Assembly: GCF_021044425.1 (NCBI RefSeq)
Contig: NZ_JAJNEC010000006.1
Coordinates: 1-64,000 of the forward strand
Source of the DNA: Niabella pedocola
GTDB taxonomy: Bacteria > Bacteroidota > Bacteroidia > Chitinophagales > Chitinophagaceae
DNA: 64,000 bases
Reading direction: 5' to 3'
Shown here: positions 61,879 through 64,000 of the stretch, one piece after another
How positions within the stretch are numbered: position 1 is the stretch's first letter
Layout of the letters: every line of letters starts with the position of its first letter
Notes under the pieces: model-generated
Databases searched by the model: none
What the model saw: only the letters and a program-made list of their open reading frames with translations
Told to the model about the DNA's origin: nothing
Program-made: the position numbers and the translations under genes

Positions 61879-64000
61879 TTACCACACCTGCTCGGCTTTC
61901 TTTTGTTTCAATTCCTTTTTGCCAAATTTTCGTGGGTAATACGAAAAAGTAAGCAGGAAGTACTGTTGTAAACCGTTGGTGATACGGGTAGTGGTACCAT
62001 CAATGTTTACATTATTGCTGATGTTTTGATAGCGTTTTAAAATATCCATTGCAGAAAATTTACACTCCGCCTGCTGCTTCATGAACCGGTAGGTGGCAAA
62101 AGCATTCCATAAGAGCATGGTTTTCTCCAGCCCGCTGTTATCGGTAATGTTAAACGTGCTGCTGAATGTAAAGCTTTTCGGTAAATTCAGCGTGGCTCCA
62201 AACTTTGTAGTAGACCCGGTATTTCTGAAGGAAGAGAGCCCATTGGCAGTTTGCTTCGATTTGTAACTTTGAAAGGATTCACCAACGGTCAGCACCAGTA
62301 TGGACCGCAGCGAGAATTGCAGGTTGAAGTTATTGCTTACGGAATTGTTCCGGCTATTGGTGTACACGCCGTCTATATAATTGGGTAATACCGAATAGTT
62401 CTGCGACCCGTTGTACATTAATTGCAATGTGCTTTTTCCCAGTTTGCGGGAGATATTGATGTGGTAATTAAAATTGGTATTAAAGCTTTTATCCGCGTTG
62501 GTGTAATAATAGAACCGTTTTCCGGAATTGTCGTTGATGATACTGTCCGTTACCGGGTCCAGGGTTTTCCGGTAACCACCATTGAGGTCTCCGTTAAAAG
62601 AATAAGGCGATTTTTGATTTTCGGTATTGAAGCTGGCATACATGGACAGCATATGGTTGATCCGGTTCTTAAGATATGGATTACCATATCGTATGGTATA
62701 GGCATTAATATCATCGGTGATCGTATACAGCTGATCGATGGATGCAAACTCAAAATTTTTCTTGTAGCTCAGGTTCGAATAAGACCGGTATTTATTTCGC
62801 TTGGAATAACTGTAATTAATATTCCCTTCATACCGGAGGAACTGGAACGACCGGTTGAGATTCCGCTCTGCAATTGATGAATGATTTTTTTCGGCCTTCA
62901 GGTCATCAAAAATGCTGGCGCTGATATTGATCCACCGGGACATTTGCTCGTTCCATTTATTAAAACTTTTGGTGGCCGAGAGGTAAGGGGTGTATTCCAG
63001 TAACTCTTTGGTATTGGAATTGGTAAGCCGGTTGTTAACAACCAGCTGCTGTGTCGTGCTGTCGAAATCTGAAACAAGGGAATTATTTACCTGTTTATTA
63101 TAGTTGAACCATTGGGATAATTTGAGATCAATGCCCCAAAGATTATACCGGCCCAGCAACAGCCGTTTAAAGCCTCCGTAATCAATGGTTCCTGTAATGT
63201 TCAGTCCGTCGTTGTCATTTTTATAATGGCGGTTATAAGCGGTGTCTTTTCCGGCTTCGGTGAGGGATTGAAAGCGGCTGGTAACATCTCTTTCGGTTGC
63301 CGAACCGTAATGGTTACCATCTATATTGAAATTGATATTCCGGAGTGGGTACTCCCAGTCGGATTTTCCATAGATAAAACTCAGGCTTTCCTTGTTTGAC
63401 CGGCCCGAAGAAACGGTTTGTACATTATTGGTACTTTGCAGCACACCCTTAGGGTCTTTTACTTCTGTAAATTGTTTGGAGTTACCGTGGTCCTGGTTCA
63501 GCTCAGCATTTCCGTTTACCTGCAGCCGGTCATTATAGCTGCTTGTTTTCGAATAATCTACTCCAAAAATATGTTTATTTCCGGAGTTGTTTTGAACGCC
63601 TTCATCTTTAATAAACTGGGGGTTATCCAGCGCTGTACGGTTCTGTAAATTTAAATTGGTGATATAGGCGTTCGTTCCGGATTGATTATAGTTAAACGTA
63701 ATGCGGTTATTTTGCCGGGAGTTACTGATCTTATTTAAGTCCTGTGTATACACGGCCCCTATTGAATGGTTCCGGTTCAATCCGTTGGAGCCGAATTGCC
63801 CCACGTAATCCAGGTTGGGATTATACGTCCTGTAGGTACTATTCTGGAACAGCTCCTGCAGGTTCCCGATATTTTTATTGATGTTATTGATACCCCCTCC
63901 GATGCCCAGGCTTCTTTTTTTATCATATACCTGGTAAGAGAGGTTTCCCTCGTAATGGTCGCCGGTACCATAGCCGGCTGTCAGTTTGCCGAAATACCCT
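61879..64000 (-). CDS. Outer-membrane beta-barrel protein (partial, 5' end beyond window)
   Basis: At least 707 codons of a TonB-receptor-like barrel of the OMP_b-brl_3 kind. The frame stays open to the last base of the window (before the GTG at 63804 it still reads GYFGKLTAGYGTGDHYEGN), so the N-terminal signal, CarboxypepD_reg and plug domains must lie outside. The barrel part shows repeated aromatic strands and ends LLTFSYYPRKFGKKELKQKKAEQVW. It resembles the barrel at 21699-24593 in its C-terminal LTFSY..R.FGK ending, so the two are paralogues. Confidence 0.85.
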   Translation of the reverse strand, partial: GYFGKLTAGYGTGDHYEGNLSYQVYDKKRSLGIGGGINNINKNIGNLQELFQNSTYRTYNPNLDYVGQFGSNGLNRNHSIGAVYTQDLNKISNSRQNNRITFNYNQSGTNAYITNLNLQNRTALDNPQFIKDEGVQNNSGNKHIFGVDYSKTSSYNDRLQVNGNAELNQDHGNSKQFTEVKDPKGVLQSTNNVQTVSSGRSNKESLSFIYGKSDWEYPLRNINFNIDGNHYGSATERDVTSRFQSLTEAGKDTAYNRHYKNDNDGLNITGTIDYGGFKRLLLGRYNLWGIDLKLSQWFNYNKQVNNSLVSDFDSTTQQLVVNNRLTNSNTKELLEYTPYLSATKSFNKWNEQMSRWINISASIFDDLKAEKNHSSIAERNLNRSFQFLRYEGNINYSYSKRNKYRSYSNLSYKKNFEFASIDQLYTITDDINAYTIRYGNPYLKNRINHMLSMYASFNTENQKSPYSFNGDLNGGYRKTLDPVTDSIINDNSGKRFYYYTNADKSFNTNFNYHINISRKLGKSTLQLMYNGSQNYSVLPNYIDGVYTNSRNNSVSNNFNLQFSLRSILVLTVGESFQSYKSKQTANGLSSFRNTGSTTKFGATLNLPKSFTFSSTFNITDNSGLEKTMLLWNAFATYRFMKQQAECKFSAMDILKRYQNISNNVNIDGTTTRITNGLQQYFLLTFSYYPRKFGKKELKQKKAEQVW

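Overview
The window looks like chromosomal DNA of a Bacteroidota bacterium, most likely family Chitinophagaceae (an inference from gene content, not a database match). Four things support this. Several genes start just downstream of a TAnnTTTG box, the Bacteroidota -7 element. SusC-like/OMP_b-brl outer-membrane barrels are present. Family-restricted proteins occur (DUF5606, DUF2911, GxxExxY). The intergenic regions carry interspersed repeats typical of the group. No rRNA, tRNA or CRISPR array was seen.

Layout. 0-5 kb: tsaE, alanine dehydrogenase, hflX, a lipoprotein cytochrome c and a Rieske protein. 5.0-5.6 kb: a REP-associated tyrosine transposase interrupted by an in-frame stop and flanked by oppositely oriented palindromes. 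5.7-10.5 kb: the oxidative pentose-phosphate genes gnd, zwf and pgl, with a GxxExxY nuclease-like gene and about five copies of a ~100 bp repeat wedged between gnd and zwf. 10.6-30.2 kb: envelope and housekeeping genes (amidase, GH63-like glucosidase, M13, M3 and S8 peptidases, HAD phosphatase, an ECF sigma factor group, TonB-related proteins).

31.2-45.1 kb: an 18-gene, all-plus-strand type II polyketide locus of the aryl-polyene/flexirubin kind. It has three ketosynthases with intact Cys-His-His triads, two ketosynthase-like proteins lacking the cysteine, two acyl carrier proteins, two hotdog dehydratases, a thioesterase, an acyltransferase, a methyltransferase, a flavin halogenase-like enzyme, and an envelope block of deacetylase, LolA and lipoprotein. 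A toxin-antitoxin pair sits inside it. The two dehydratases each lack a different half of the FabZ His/Glu catalytic pair, which suggests an obligate heterodimer with one composite active site. Ketoreductase, aryl starter ligase, ammonia-lyase, DarA/DarB and an exporter are not in the locus.

45.1-64 kb: a TetR regulator with a diverged duplicate of its own 3' end, a PfkB kinase, asd, uppS, bamA with two OmpH/Skp chaperones, an RND/MMPL transporter, recO, an amidohydrolase, prfA, an LpxR-like protein and a truncated outer-membrane barrel. Upstream of asd is what looks like a complete transcription attenuator. It consists of a promoter, a 14-codon leader peptide in which 10 residues are Lys, Thr, Met or Ile (the end products of the asd pathway), an 8-nt antiterminator arm at the leader stop codon, and a perfect 9-bp terminator with nine T residues.

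The strongest leads are the asd attenuator and the split-site dehydratase pair within the pigment-type locus.
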